Assembly: GCF_016862775.1 (NCBI RefSeq)
Contig: NZ_BONP01000004.1
Span: forward strand, 62,001 to 126,000
Direction: 5' to 3'
Length of the DNA stretch: 64,000 nucleotides
From: Cellulomonas phragmiteti
GTDB taxonomy: Bacteria; Actinomycetota; Actinomycetes; Actinomycetales; Cellulomonadaceae
The translations under genes were made by a program, and so were the position numbers. Of the stretch, positions 18,001 to 25,043 are shown in pieces; position 1 is the stretch's first letter; the number at the start of each line of letters is the position of its first letter. The notes under the pieces are model-generated. The model did no database searches. It had not been told where the DNA came from and saw nothing but the letters and a program-made list of their open reading frames with translations.

Positions 18001-18310
18001 GGGCCTACAATGCGTCTTGGACCGACTCGACAAAGGATCTCGTCGGTCGTTCGTTCTTCGGCTGGGCGCGTGCCGCCGGGTTGAGCACTAGGCGTGGATC
18101 CCGAGAGAAATAGTTTCGGTTTCAGATGTCCTTATGGGCGTCCAGCGCGTAGCCGTGGCCGCCTCCGTTGCCATTGGGCGCGCAATGGGGTGCTGTCGAG
18201 TGGGTCGAGGGGTGGAATTCTCGGTGGGCTTGGTGACGAGTATTCGGGACATTGATGCGTGCGATTCCGTGACCCCATGTCTGGGCCCGTCGCCGCATTG
18301 TCGGCCTGGC
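15054..18310. other. Low-GC insertion carrying a defence-like gene
   Basis: From the end of the MarR gene to the start of a second, decayed MarR copy, the DNA is visibly richer in A/T and in A/T-ending codons than everything around it. It carries a single large gene and no recognisable integrase, transposase or tRNA. The first 333 bases (15090-15422) hold no ORF I can support, only a GAGAGGAAG ribosome site before the ATG at 15423. 18114-18309 also lacks a convincing gene. The flanking MarR copies suggest arrival between tandem paralogues, or by recombination at them. Exact ends cannot be fixed. Confidence 0.6.
15423..18113 (+). CDS. Mrr-like nuclease fused to STAND-type NTPase, probable anti-phage defence protein
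   Basis: 896 residues. The N-terminal about 130 residues form a PD-(D/E)xK nuclease of Mrr type: GHLFESFMARVMHQLGY, Asp in FEVDIS (about 63), and AECKA (Glu78, Lys80). After a spacer comes a P-loop NTPase: Walker A AQSGWGKSS (about 282-290) and Walker B ILVIFDQFENVF (about 366-377), the DQFE form of novel STAND ATPases. The rest is helical with probable winged-helix and sensor segments. STAND-nuclease fusions are used in Avs-like and related phage defence, where target binding triggers DNA cleavage. Composition differs sharply from neighbours, indicating transfer. No partner gene is present; the trigger is unknown. GAGAGGAAG precedes the ATG. Confidence 0.75.
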   Translation: MLSQVVVQDPVIILLAEGDDAGSQANARGHLFESFMARVMHQLGYKEPTQSKLNVRADGFEVDISAQHDLNDAHAVAECKALATNINVNQATAFYGRLTALRFKQTNLDGFLFAIPRLTADAAQFVESVRKNDPRFFAYTAGDIWDLLQRRGLTDPISGENVSDQALVVHSSGIYCAAIELDPETRTGRRIVVNAKNRGGVPDSVLRQLDESDYARGLPVVAYGASTSAPVSGYTAPVIVEVHGSGSDFEYQLPASPKYFVGRRDAVNRIEDKVAHAGGPFVLNAQSGWGKSSLALKVASTVEGVGLVFDTRTAGAPTYVAGALRHAALTAQVRGLVKLPADATWATTEGALATIDRAEWSPDKRILVIFDQFENVFTDTALTAEFRDVALWTSENRSHITVGFAWKTDYVDWIETHPFRLRDQIREVATVVTLQPFGSAEVDTILRRLEQAGGVALSRELRQRLREYSQGLPWLLKKLTGHLLGEFKRGKTQEQLISEALNVQDLFVSDLAGLSPGERECLNFVARFAPAQASEVTERFQASLVQSLLNQRLVVQVGEKLDTYWDIFRDYLNTGRVPIEDSYILRQSPNSVARLVSELLAQGGGAATSAIAESWDTTENVVWNTARELRQLGLARSESGRVDLIAEIAEAVDSEREIRTRVARALRRHKAWTIFIELAERGQGRVAASLFARRLQEAFPAVSGTTNTWVTYARTFLAWCAYAGLALPDANAFILAPDGSSGVGSLTTKTPATIKRGVFPTLAPGPAIDILSKLQEDPSYQVPREKRKYLTQLVTLGALVASGVSPGEYRVAPGLFDAGVLSTQALRQMLEGVPGGRDAIAALTNDSGLRAVAAGAVFEGAYNASWTDSTKDLVGRSFFGWARAAGLSTRRGSREK

Positions 18311-18607
18311 GCAGTATGGGGAGTTGACTGCTCTGGCCGCGCGACGGTTCGATCTACCCCTACCGGTTGCCCGTGGCGGGGCTCGTTGCGCGGCTGGAGA
18401 CGCGCGGGCTGATCGAGCACGAGCGGGCGGAAGCCGACCGACGACGCCGCGTCATGCGCCTCACCGATGGAGGGCTCGCGGTGCTCGCCGACCTCGTCCC
18501 GGTGGCCGCGCGTGGACGACATCTTGACGTCCGCGCTGACCCGCCAGGAGCGCGAGACGCTGCAGCGGCTGCTGACCAGGATCCTGGGTGGTGGCTCCGG
18601 CAGCTGA
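18310..18607 (+). pseudogene. Decayed MarR-family gene (fragment)
   Basis: The translation in pieces matches the MarR protein at 14640: AQYGELTALAARRFDL in one frame, then VAGLVARLETRGLIEHERAE and DRRRRVMRLTDGGLAVLADL in a second. VDDILTSALTRQERETLQRL ends in a third frame with a stop at 18605-18607. The second shift is the loss of two bases in a CGCGCG run; the first lies near 18360. The N-terminal half is missing. Because several lesions occur, this copy is truly decayed, not a single sequencing slip. It marks the right side of the low-GC insertion. Confidence 0.75.
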
Positions 18608-18686
18608 GCCGTCAGGGAGCCATCCGCGACGCGCGCCGGTAGCGTGGCTGGATGCCAGCCGGAGACCCGCCGCGCCGTCTGCTCGC

Positions 18687-19421
18687 GTGGTACGCCGACC
18701 AGCCCCGCTCCGGGCGGTCCTGCCGGGTGTCGTGCTCGTGGCCCTCGGCCTGCTCGTGTTCGGCGGCATGTTCGACGCGGTCCGGGAGCGCGACGACTTC
18801 TCCCTGTGGGACCGGCCGGTCCTCGAGTTCCTGGTGGGCGTCCGCAGCGACGCCCTGACCGCGGTCCTCGCCGCGCTCACGTTCGTCACGGGTCCGACCG
18901 TGGTGCCGATCATCGTCCTCGTCGCGTGCGTCGCCTGGGGTGTGCTCCGGCGCGAGTGGTGGCGCCCGCTCCTGCTCGCCGGCGCCATGATCGGCTCCAC
19001 GCTGCTCTCGCTGCTGGTCAAGGGGCTCGTCGCCCGGCCCCGCCCGCCCGAGGAGACCATGTACATCCCCGGCTCGGAGACGACCGGGTCGTTCCCGTCC
19101 GGCCACACCATCGGGACGGCGACGTTCCTGCTGGTCGCCGGGTACCTCGTGGCGAGCCGGCACCGCACGCTCCGGGTCGTCGTCGGCTGGCTGGTCGTCG
19201 GTGTCGTCGGGGCCGCTGCGGTCGCCCTGAGCCGCCTGTACCTCGGCTACCACTTCCTGAAGGACGTCGTCGCGGCGGCGGGTCTGGCCGTCGTCGTGCT
19301 CGGCGTCGTCACCGTCGTGGACCGGATCCACGTGGTGCGCGGCCTGCCACCGAGCGAGCCGGAGCCCGGCTGGAGCCCGCAGCCACCACCGGGGCTGACG
19401 CAGACGAACCGCGAGAAATAG
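18687..19421 (+). CDS. PAP2-family membrane phosphatase
   Basis: 244 residues from the GTG at 18687, with about six membrane helices. All three PAP2 phosphatase motifs are present: KGLVARPRPP, SFPSGHTIGTA, and SRLYLGYHFLKDVVAA. It should dephosphorylate a lipid phosphate or diphosphate at the membrane. The start is unclear. A TAGCGT -10 followed six bases later by ATG (18652) is the organism's usual start signal but is out of frame. Its frame begins MPAGDPPRRLLAWYADQP and would join the PAP2 frame if one C were added to the CCCC run near 18702. The true N-terminus may therefore be MPAGDPP. Confidence 0.85.
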   Translation: MVRRPAPLRAVLPGVVLVALGLLVFGGMFDAVRERDDFSLWDRPVLEFLVGVRSDALTAVLAALTFVTGPTVVPIIVLVACVAWGVLRREWWRPLLLAGAMIGSTLLSLLVKGLVARPRPPEETMYIPGSETTGSFPSGHTIGTATFLLVAGYLVASRHRTLRVVVGWLVVGVVGAAAVALSRLYLGYHFLKDVVAAAGLAVVVLGVVTVVDRIHVVRGLPPSEPEPGWSPQPPPGLTQTNREK

Positions 19422-19448
19422 CCGGGAAGCAGGTGCCCGGGAGGTGAC

Positions 19449-19478
19449 GCTGTGCGACGGTCGCACAGCCGGTAGAGT
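19449..19478 (+). promoter_or_regulatory. Palindrome and -10 for a putative small RNA
   Basis: Two 9-bp arms, GCTGTGCGA (19449-19457) and TCGCACAGC (19461-19469), are separated by CGG. They are followed by TAGAGT (19473-19478), a good -10. The palindrome occupies the -35 position, so a DNA-binding protein could control this promoter. It could instead act as a weak terminator stem for the PAP2 gene, but no T tract follows. Confidence 0.4.
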
Positions 19479-19484
19479 GGCTCT

Positions 19485-19565
19485 CCGCAAGGCCCCATGT
19501 GCCCCTCGTGGGCTCTCAAGGGGTCTTGCACCTCGCGGACCCCCGGCCTCGGCCGGGGGTTCTTG
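19485..19565 (+). ncRNA. Putative structured small RNA
   Basis: Downstream of a TAGAGT -10, about 80 bases fold well. An outer stem pairs GCAAGGCCCC (19487-19496) with GGGGTCTTGC (19520-19529), all ten positions pairing with one G-U. An inner hairpin has GCCC (19501-19504) with GGGC (19510-19513). A strong terminator hairpin follows at 19539-19560. No reading frame is evident. No gene follows on this strand, so a cis-acting leader is unlikely. I could not match it to a family I know; it does not look like 6C RNA, tmRNA or a tRNA. Confidence 0.45.
19539..19565 (+). terminator. Intrinsic terminator hairpin
   Basis: ACCCCCGGC (19539-19547) pairs perfectly with GCCGGGGGT (19552-19560) around a CTCG loop, followed by TTCTT on the + strand. 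It would end the putative small RNA or the PAP2 transcript. In the minus direction there is no T tract. Confidence 0.7.
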
Positions 19566-19567
19566 CG

Positions 19568-20332
19568 TTACGCAGGAAGCCAGGCGACGCCGCCGCTGTC
19601 TTCGGCGTGGACCCAGTGTGCCTTCGTGGTCATGTACGCCCTGATGGCGTCGGCAACGGGCTTGACGTCCGCCCCCCAGATCTCGGGGTGGTGCTGTCGG
19701 TGATGCTGATACGCGCCGTAGGCGATGAGGTCGACCGCCTGGATCAGCTGGCTGTACCGGCTGTCCTGCATGATCACGTCCTCGACCACGCGCCGGGACG
19801 TGATGTCCAGGCCGCGATGGACCTGGCGGTAGGGCGTGGCGTCGCGGACCGCGCGGTCCCAGAGCTCGGCTCGTTCCTGAGGAGTGGGATCAACTCCGCG
19901 GCGTGGCAGCCCCTGCTGGCCGTCATAGAAGATCATCAGGCGGGTGTCCGTGGCGGCAGCCCAATCTTCGAGATGGGCGACGAACATCGCGTACAGGGTC
20001 GGCTTCGAGACGACCTGGCTCCCCACGGTGAGCACGTGGAATTCATCGAAGCGGGAGAGGTGGCTGAGCACGATGCGACCAGTCGCTGCACGGAGGCCCG
20101 TCCCGAACCGCTTCTCCTGCTCTGCGGTCTCGCAGAACCGGCCGCGGCCCTTGTAGAGCGCGGTCGCATGCAGTTCGGCATGCTTGCGCACCCCGAACTG
20201 CTGGTGGACCTCGCGCCTTCCGGTCAGCCAGGCGTCGAGAAGCCCGGCCCAGTGCTGTGGCTCGACCAGCAGTGCCGTCAACGTCGTCCCGTGCTTGGAG
20301 TCGCCCGAGTCGTCGACGTACGCCAGGTACAT
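19568..20332 (-). CDS. DUF3800 domain protein
   Basis: 254 residues starting MYLAYVDDSGDSKHGTTLTA, the DUF3800 signature (YVDDSG near the N-terminus). An acidic motif recurs as MIFYDGQQ in the middle, and QAVDLIAYGAYQHH near the C-terminus is the family's last conserved helix. The fold is predicted to resemble RNase H-like nucleases. The family is widespread, often near mobile or defence genes, but its function is unknown. The ATG at 20332 was chosen over two upstream in-frame ATGs because AGGA lies eight bases before it. Confidence 0.85.
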   Translation of the reverse strand: MYLAYVDDSGDSKHGTTLTALLVEPQHWAGLLDAWLTGRREVHQQFGVRKHAELHATALYKGRGRFCETAEQEKRFGTGLRAATGRIVLSHLSRFDEFHVLTVGSQVVSKPTLYAMFVAHLEDWAAATDTRLMIFYDGQQGLPRRGVDPTPQERAELWDRAVRDATPYRQVHRGLDITSRRVVEDVIMQDSRYSQLIQAVDLIAYGAYQHHRQHHPEIWGADVKPVADAIRAYMTTKAHWVHAEDSGGVAWLPA

Positions 20333-20399
20333 GCGGCACATCCTGCCCGAATCGCCTGACACCCGTCTGGTCGATCTCGGGCGCCCGGTGGGGGCGTCG

Positions 20400-21206
20400 T
20401 CACGGAGTCGCCGCGACCGCCTCCCCCCGCTTCGCGCGCTGGATCTGCTCGTACACGTGCGTGCGCAGCTCGGTGAACCGCGGCAGCGCGCGCGTCGTGA
20501 GCTGGTCGCGCTCGGCGGGCAGGTCGACCGTCAGGTCCTCCTGCACGAACGTCGGCGACGACGAGAGCACCAGCACGCGCTCGCCGAGGTACACGGACTC
20601 GTCGATGTCGTGCGTGACGAACAGGACGGTGACGCCGAGGTCCTTCCAGACGCGCCGCACGAGGTCCTCGAGGTCCGCGCGGGTCTGCGCGTCGACGGCG
20701 GCGAACGGCTCGTCCATGACGAGGATCTCCGGCTGGTAGGCCACGGCCCGGGCGATGGCCACGCGCTGCTGCATGCCGCCGGACAGCTGCCACGGGTAGG
20801 TCGTCATGGCGTGCCCGAGCCCGACCTCCTCGACCGCCCGCTCGACGAGGGCCTGGCGCTCCGCCTTGGGCACGCCGCGCGCCTTGAGCGGCAGCGCCAC
20901 GTTGTCCCGCACGGTCAGCCACGGGTACAGGCTGCGTCCGTACTCCTGGAACACCAGGGCCATCTTCTTGGGCGGCTCGCGCACCTCGGCGCCGTCGAGG
21001 GTGACCGAGCCGGACGTCGGCGCCAGCAGGCCCGCGAGGCACTTGAGCAGCGTCGTCTTGCCGCAGCCGGACGGCCCGACGATGCAGACCAGCTCCCCGG
21101 GGCGCACGTCGAACGTGATGGAGCCGATGGCCTCGACCGGCCCGGAGGCGGCCTGGTAGGTCTTGCTCAGGTCCCGGACGGACAGCAGGGGCGTGTTCTC
21201 AGGCAC
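20400..21206 (-). CDS. ABC importer ATP-binding protein (SsuB/TauB type)
   Basis: 268 residues. Walker A is GPSGCGKTTLL (about 44-54), the Q-loop region VFQEYGRSLYPWLTV, the signature LSGGMQQRVAIARAV, and Walker B ILVMDEPFAAVDAQT with the switch histidine in VTHDIDES. The close match to nitrate/sulfonate/taurine-type ATPases agrees with the linked permeases and binding protein. It is the last gene of a four-gene operon read leftward and overlaps the permease gene by 8 bp. The ATPase drives uptake of an organic anion, probably the substrate of the adjacent catabolic genes. Confidence 0.93.
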   Translation of the reverse strand: MPENTPLLSVRDLSKTYQAASGPVEAIGSITFDVRPGELVCIVGPSGCGKTTLLKCLAGLLAPTSGSVTLDGAEVREPPKKMALVFQEYGRSLYPWLTVRDNVALPLKARGVPKAERQALVERAVEEVGLGHAMTTYPWQLSGGMQQRVAIARAVAYQPEILVMDEPFAAVDAQTRADLEDLVRRVWKDLGVTVLFVTHDIDESVYLGERVLVLSSSPTFVQEDLTVDLPAERDQLTTRALPRFTELRTHVYEQIQRAKRGEAVAATP

Positions 21207-21984
21207 GGGCGACCTCTCTCGAGCCGTGGTACCAGTGCAGCACCCGTCGTTCGACGAGCTGGAAGACCGCCGCGACGGCGACCCCGATGAGCCCCAGCAG
21301 CAGGATGCCCGCCCACATCTCGGGGATCATGTACTGCCGCTGGAAGTAGACGATCTGGTAGCCGAGCCCGGCCGACGCGGCGAACATCTCGGAGATCACC
21401 ATGAGGATCAGGCCGATGGACAGGCACAGCCGCACCCCGGCCATGATCTGCGGGCTCGCCGCCGGCAGGACGACGTAGCGGTAGGCCAGGGCCCCGCGCA
21501 CGCGGTAGGACCGCGAGGTGTCGGTGAGCACGGGGTCGGTGCCCCGCACGCCCTCGATGGTGTTGAGCAGGACGGGCCACACGCTGCCCGAGACGATCAC
21601 CGCGAGCCGCATGGTGTCGTCGATGCCGAGCAGCAGCATGAGGACGGGCACCAGCACCACGGGCGGGATGGCCCGGAAGAACTCGAGCATGGGCTCGAGC
21701 AGGGCGCGCAGCCACGGCGTCGCGCCGATCGCGGTGCCGGCGACGACGCCGATGGTGATGGCCAGGAGCACCCCGATCCCGAACCGGCCGAGGCTCGGTA
21801 GCACGTCGCGGGTGAGCGTGGCGGGCGCGAGCCAGGTGCTGACGAAGGCGTCGAGCACGCGCGACGGCGCGGGGTAGTAGAGGTTGGCGGTGCCCCGGGT
21901 CGCCAGCGCCCAGGCGAGCACGAGCAGCACGGGCAGGCCGGCGGCGTAGCCGACCGAGGTGAGGGAGCGTCGCACGGTGCTCAT
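21199..21984 (-). CDS. ABC importer permease (SsuC type), second copy
   Basis: 261 residues with about six membrane helices. The EAA-like cytoplasmic loop is DTSRSYRVRGALAYRYVVLPAASPQIMAGVRL. FFRAIPPVVLVPVLMLLLGI is a typical SsuC/TauC segment. It starts by ATGA overlap with the preceding permease, so the two are probably translated together and form a heterodimeric channel. The C-terminus (VERRVLHWYHGSREVARA) closely resembles that of its partner permease, showing that they are paralogues. Confidence 0.92.
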   Translation of the reverse strand: MSTVRRSLTSVGYAAGLPVLLVLAWALATRGTANLYYPAPSRVLDAFVSTWLAPATLTRDVLPSLGRFGIGVLLAITIGVVAGTAIGATPWLRALLEPMLEFFRAIPPVVLVPVLMLLLGIDDTMRLAVIVSGSVWPVLLNTIEGVRGTDPVLTDTSRSYRVRGALAYRYVVLPAASPQIMAGVRLCLSIGLILMVISEMFAASAGLGYQIVYFQRQYMIPEMWAGILLLGLIGVAVAAVFQLVERRVLHWYHGSREVARA

Positions 21985-22859
21985 CAGGCGGCCGCCTCCC
22001 TGCGCACCGACGGGTGCCAGTGCAGCACCCGGCGCTCGACGAGCCGGGTCACGAGGTTGACCAGCAGCCCGAGCCCGCCGGTCACCAGCACGAGGGCGTA
22101 CAGGCCGGGCGCGTCGGGCGCCGAGCGGTACACGTCGATCTGCCGGCCGATGCCGGGGTTGCCGATGACCAGCTCGGCCGTGATGGTCAGGACCAGCGCG
22201 ATCGACGCCGCGAGCCGGAACCCGGTGATGACGTACGGCAGGGCCGTGGGCAGGACGACGTGGCGCAGCCGCTGCAGCCGCCCGAGGCCGAAGCTGCGCG
22301 CGGTGTCGTCGGCGACGGTGTCGACGTCCCCGATGCCGTACAGCACCTGGATGAACACCTGCCAGAACGGCGCGTAGACGACGATGACCAGGGCCGCCTC
22401 GCGCGAGAGGCCGGCGACGAGGACCGCGAGCGGGATGATCGCGACCGACGGGATGGGCCGCAGGAACTCGACGGTGCTGCGCGTCGCGCGCCGCAGGAAC
22501 GGGACCAGGCCGATCACCGCCCCTGCCACCAGGGCGGCCACGACCGCGATCGCCAGGCCGACGCCCCAGGTGACGACGGTGTCGCCCAGGGCCGACCAGA
22601 AGCGCGGCTCGCCGAGCTCGGTGACCAGCCGGGCGGCCGTGGTGGTGAAGCGCGGCAGGTACGCGGGGTCGACGACCTGCGCCCACGCGACGACCTCCCA
22701 GGTGAGGGCGAAGCCGACGACCCCGAGGCCCCCGAGCACGGCGGAGCCCCCGGGGCGGCGCGCGCCGCGGCGGCCGCCCGCCCGGGGCCCGGTGCCGGCC
22801 GGGTCCCCGGGGGCGACGCCCCCGGGCCCCGGGCCGGCCACCGTGTCGGTCAGCTGCAT
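21984..22859 (-). CDS. ABC importer permease (SsuC type), first copy
   Basis: 291 residues. A Gly/Pro/Arg-rich N-terminal tail of about 40 residues precedes six membrane helices. FLRPIPSVAIIPLAVLVAGL and DDTARSFGLGRLQRLRHVVLPTALPYVITGFRL (EAA loop) mark the binding-protein-dependent permease fold. ATGA overlaps occur with both the upstream binding-protein gene and the downstream permease gene, so the operon is tightly coupled. Confidence 0.92.
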   Translation of the reverse strand: MQLTDTVAGPGPGGVAPGDPAGTGPRAGGRRGARRPGGSAVLGGLGVVGFALTWEVVAWAQVVDPAYLPRFTTTAARLVTELGEPRFWSALGDTVVTWGVGLAIAVVAALVAGAVIGLVPFLRRATRSTVEFLRPIPSVAIIPLAVLVAGLSREAALVIVVYAPFWQVFIQVLYGIGDVDTVADDTARSFGLGRLQRLRHVVLPTALPYVITGFRLAASIALVLTITAELVIGNPGIGRQIDVYRSAPDAPGLYALVLVTGGLGLLVNLVTRLVERRVLHWHPSVRREAAA

Positions 22860-23851
22860 CAGTCGACGACGACGAGGGTGTCGAGGTCGGGGGCGGAGTC
22901 GAAGAACCCGTGCTCGACCGCAAGGTCGGCCAGGCCCTGCAGCACGTCGAGGTCGATCTGCGTCGAGAACCGCGGGAACCGCAGGTTCGCCGCGGCGGGC
23001 TCCGGCAGCGACATCTCGTCGACGAGCGACTGCCGGACGGCGTCGTCGTTGTCCTCGGCCCACGCGAACGCCTCCGTGAACGCGTCGCGCACGGCGGCGA
23101 CCAGCTCCGGGTCGTCGGTGACGGTGGCGCCGGTCGTCTGCAGGACGAGCGTCGGCAGGCCGGGCAGGGTGGCCTGGTAGGGGTCGACGACCCGCGCACC
23201 ACCGGCGCCGACGACCATCGACACGAACGGCTCGGGCACCCAGGCGGCGTCGATGTTGCCGGCGTCGAGCTGGGCCGCGGCGTCGGGGAACGCGACCTCG
23301 ACGAACTCGATGGTGCTGGGGTCGCCGCCGTCCGCCTCGACGGCGGCCATGATGGTCAGGTCGCCGGCGGCGCCCAGCGAGTTGACCGCGACCTTCCTGC
23401 CCGCGAGGTCGGCCGGGGTGGTGATGTCGCTGCCCGCGCCGACGACGACCGAGTTGATGTCGTCGCCGTCGGCCAGGCTCTGCGCGTAGTTGGCGACGAT
23501 CTTGACGTCCAGGCCCTGCAGGCTCGCGCGCATGGCCCCGAAGGGCTGGCCGACGGAGAAGTCGATGTCACCGTTGAGGAGCGCGGGCATGGCCTGGGCG
23601 CCGCCCTGGATGGGCTGCACCGTGACGTCGAGCCCGTGCTCGGCGAAGACGCCGGCCTCGACCGCGGCCCACAGGGGGGCGGTCTCGCTGATGCTCAGGG
23701 CGCCGATGGTCACGGCGCGGGGGGAGTCGGCGTCCGGGGCGGCCGACGCGGCGGTCCCGGCCGGTGGTGCGGGGTCGGACGACGAGCACGCGGCCAGTCC
23801 GAGCGACAGCGCCGCGACGAACGCCGCCACGAGAGCGGGACGTCGGTTCAT
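22859..23851 (-). CDS. ABC transporter substrate-binding lipoprotein (SsuA/NMT1 type)
   Basis: 330 residues. The N-terminus MNRRPALVAAFVAALSLGLAACSSS is a lipoprotein signal with lipobox LAAC, placing the protein on the outer face of the membrane. The body follows the SsuA/NMT1 pattern: VTIGALSISETAPLWAAVEAGVFAEHGLDVTV, PALLNGDIDFSVGQPFGAM, DLAGRKVAVNSLGAAGDLTI, IDAAWVPEPFVSMVV. Such proteins bind sulfonates, nitrate, thiamine precursors or aromatic acids such as phthalate. The adjacent catabolic genes favour an aromatic or carboxylic acid. First gene of the leftward operon, with a promoter at 23953-23981. Confidence 0.92.
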   Translation of the reverse strand: MNRRPALVAAFVAALSLGLAACSSSDPAPPAGTAASAAPDADSPRAVTIGALSISETAPLWAAVEAGVFAEHGLDVTVQPIQGGAQAMPALLNGDIDFSVGQPFGAMRASLQGLDVKIVANYAQSLADGDDINSVVVGAGSDITTPADLAGRKVAVNSLGAAGDLTIMAAVEADGGDPSTIEFVEVAFPDAAAQLDAGNIDAAWVPEPFVSMVVGAGGARVVDPYQATLPGLPTLVLQTTGATVTDDPELVAAVRDAFTEAFAWAEDNDDAVRQSLVDEMSLPEPAAANLRFPRFSTQIDLDVLQGLADLAVEHGFFDSAPDLDTLVVVD

Positions 23852-23936
23852 GGGGTCCTCAATTCTCCGTTGAATCTCGGGTGACGGGCGCGCAGCTCCG
23901 CTCGCCGTCGGGACCGACCAGCGCTCGGACCATGCA

Positions 23937-23981
23937 TGACACTCGTCCAGCAATCGTGCAGTCGAATGTCACGTGTGTCAA
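23937..23981. promoter_or_regulatory. Importer-operon promoter with PaaX-type operator candidate
   Basis: On the minus strand -35 TTGACA (23976-23981), 17-bp spacer and -10 CACGAT (23953-23958) drive the importer operon. An inverted repeat TGACACTCG (23937-23945) / CGAATGTCA (23963-23971) overlaps it. Its CATTCGA core recurs at the promoters near 24922 and 30351. The divergent PaaX-family gene starts at 24041. Confidence 0.5.
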
Positions 23982-24040
23982 TGAGTCGGCGCGGCCTCGA
24001 GACCGGTGGGGCGCCCCGGGGTCGTGCGAGAATCGCGCGC

Positions 24041-24886
24041 ATGTCGTCGCCGCCCGTGGACGTGCCCGAGGCGGACCGCGCCGAGGCCCGGCGGCGGCCC
24101 GAGCAGCTGCTGCTGGCGTTCATGGGCGAGCTCATGGTGACCGGCGGGACCGGCCCCCTGCCGGCGTCCGTGCTCATCGCCGTGCTCGGTGACCTGGAGG
24201 TCGGCGAGGCCGCGACGCGCGCCGCGCTGACCCGGATGGCGGCGCGTGGGCTGCTCACGCCCGTCCGCGTCGGGCGCACGGTGACCTACGGGCTGACGCC
24301 CGAGAGCGAGCGGGTGCTGCAGGAGGCGCGGGGCCGCGTCTTCGACCGCGACCCGTTCGCGCCCCGCGGGCCGGGCTGGACCCTCGTGAGCTTCTCCGTC
24401 CCGGAGAAGCGGCGCGACCTGCGGCACCGCGTGCGCGCGCAGCTGGCCTGGGCGGGGTTCGGGCTGCTGCGCGACGGGCTGTGGATCGCCCCGGGGGAGG
24501 TGGACGTCGCGCAGGCGCTCGGGGGCGTCACCGACCGGCGCGACGACGACGAGCTGGAGCTGCTGGCGTTCCGGGCGCACGAGGTGCCCGGGTTCTCCGC
24601 GGCGCGCAGCGTGCGGACCGCGTGGCGCCTCGAGGGCATGCGGGAGCGGCACGAGCAGTTCCAGCAGCGCTGGTCGGGCCGGGAGTCCGAGGTCGCGTCG
24701 GCGCTGCGGGACGTCACCGCGCTCGTCGCGGACTGGCTCGACCTGCTGCGGGCGGTGCCGCGGCTGCCCGCGGAGCACCTCGCGCCCGACTGGCCCGCGG
24801 CCGCGTCCGTCGCGACATTCCACCGCCTGCACGCGGTCCTGGCAGGGCCCGCGCGGGACGAGCTCGCGCGCCGGCTGGAGCGCTGA
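24041..24886 (+). CDS. PaaX-family transcriptional regulator
   Basis: 281 residues. The N-terminal winged helix contains QLLLAFMGELMVTGG and EAATRAALTRMAARGLLTPVRVGRTVTYGLTPESERVL. The central domain has the PaaX-typical WTLVSFSVPEKRRDLRHRVRAQLAWAGFGLLRDGLWIAPG, and the C-terminal helical domain ends LVADWLDLLRAVPRLPAEHLAPDWP. PaaX proteins usually repress aromatic-acid catabolism and respond to the aryl-CoA intermediate. It is divergent from the importer operon and upstream of the acyl-CoA ligase operon. The GAGAAT -10 is seven bases from the ATG (leaderless pattern). Confidence 0.9.
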   Translation: MSSPPVDVPEADRAEARRRPEQLLLAFMGELMVTGGTGPLPASVLIAVLGDLEVGEAATRAALTRMAARGLLTPVRVGRTVTYGLTPESERVLQEARGRVFDRDPFAPRGPGWTLVSFSVPEKRRDLRHRVRAQLAWAGFGLLRDGLWIAPGEVDVAQALGGVTDRRDDDELELLAFRAHEVPGFSAARSVRTAWRLEGMRERHEQFQQRWSGRESEVASALRDVTALVADWLDLLRAVPRLPAEHLAPDWPAAASVATFHRLHAVLAGPARDELARRLER

Positions 24887-24921
24887 GCCGACGGCGCCAC
24901 GCACCGCCCGGCAGGGTCCGT

Positions 24922-24987
24922 CATTCGACATCTGCCTGACGATCGTCACGAGAATGCTTGACGTCGGCAGTGCCCGGCGGGCACCAT
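24922..24987 (+). promoter_or_regulatory. Promoter of the acyl-CoA ligase operon with CATTCGA element
   Basis: -35 TTGACG (24958-24963), 18-bp spacer, -10 CACCAT (24982-24987). CATTCGACA (24922-24930) and GTCACGAGAATG lie upstream in an arrangement like that at the other two promoters of the cluster. It probably binds one of the PaaX-family regulators. Confidence 0.45.
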
Positions 24988-25043
24988 CGGCACGTCAGCA
25001 GCCGCCGCGTGCTCGGCGCGGCCCGCCCACGAGGATGTGAGCA

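Noticed and set aside
18114..18309. ORFs downstream of the nuclease-STAND gene (a possible second defence gene)
   Set aside because: The frames are short, lack ribosome sites and have no domain; the stretch is better seen as non-coding.
15054..18310. Integrase, transposase or att direct repeats expected around the insertion
   Set aside because: None could be found by eye. The only repeated elements are the MarR segments.
19468..19495. GGTAGAGTGG followed by CTC, resembling a tRNA D-arm
   Set aside because: No acceptor stem, anticodon arm or T-arm fits around it; the stem pairing found is different.
22859..23953. Longer start (23953) for the substrate-binding protein
   Set aside because: It would place about 34 extra residues before the lipoprotein signal peptide.
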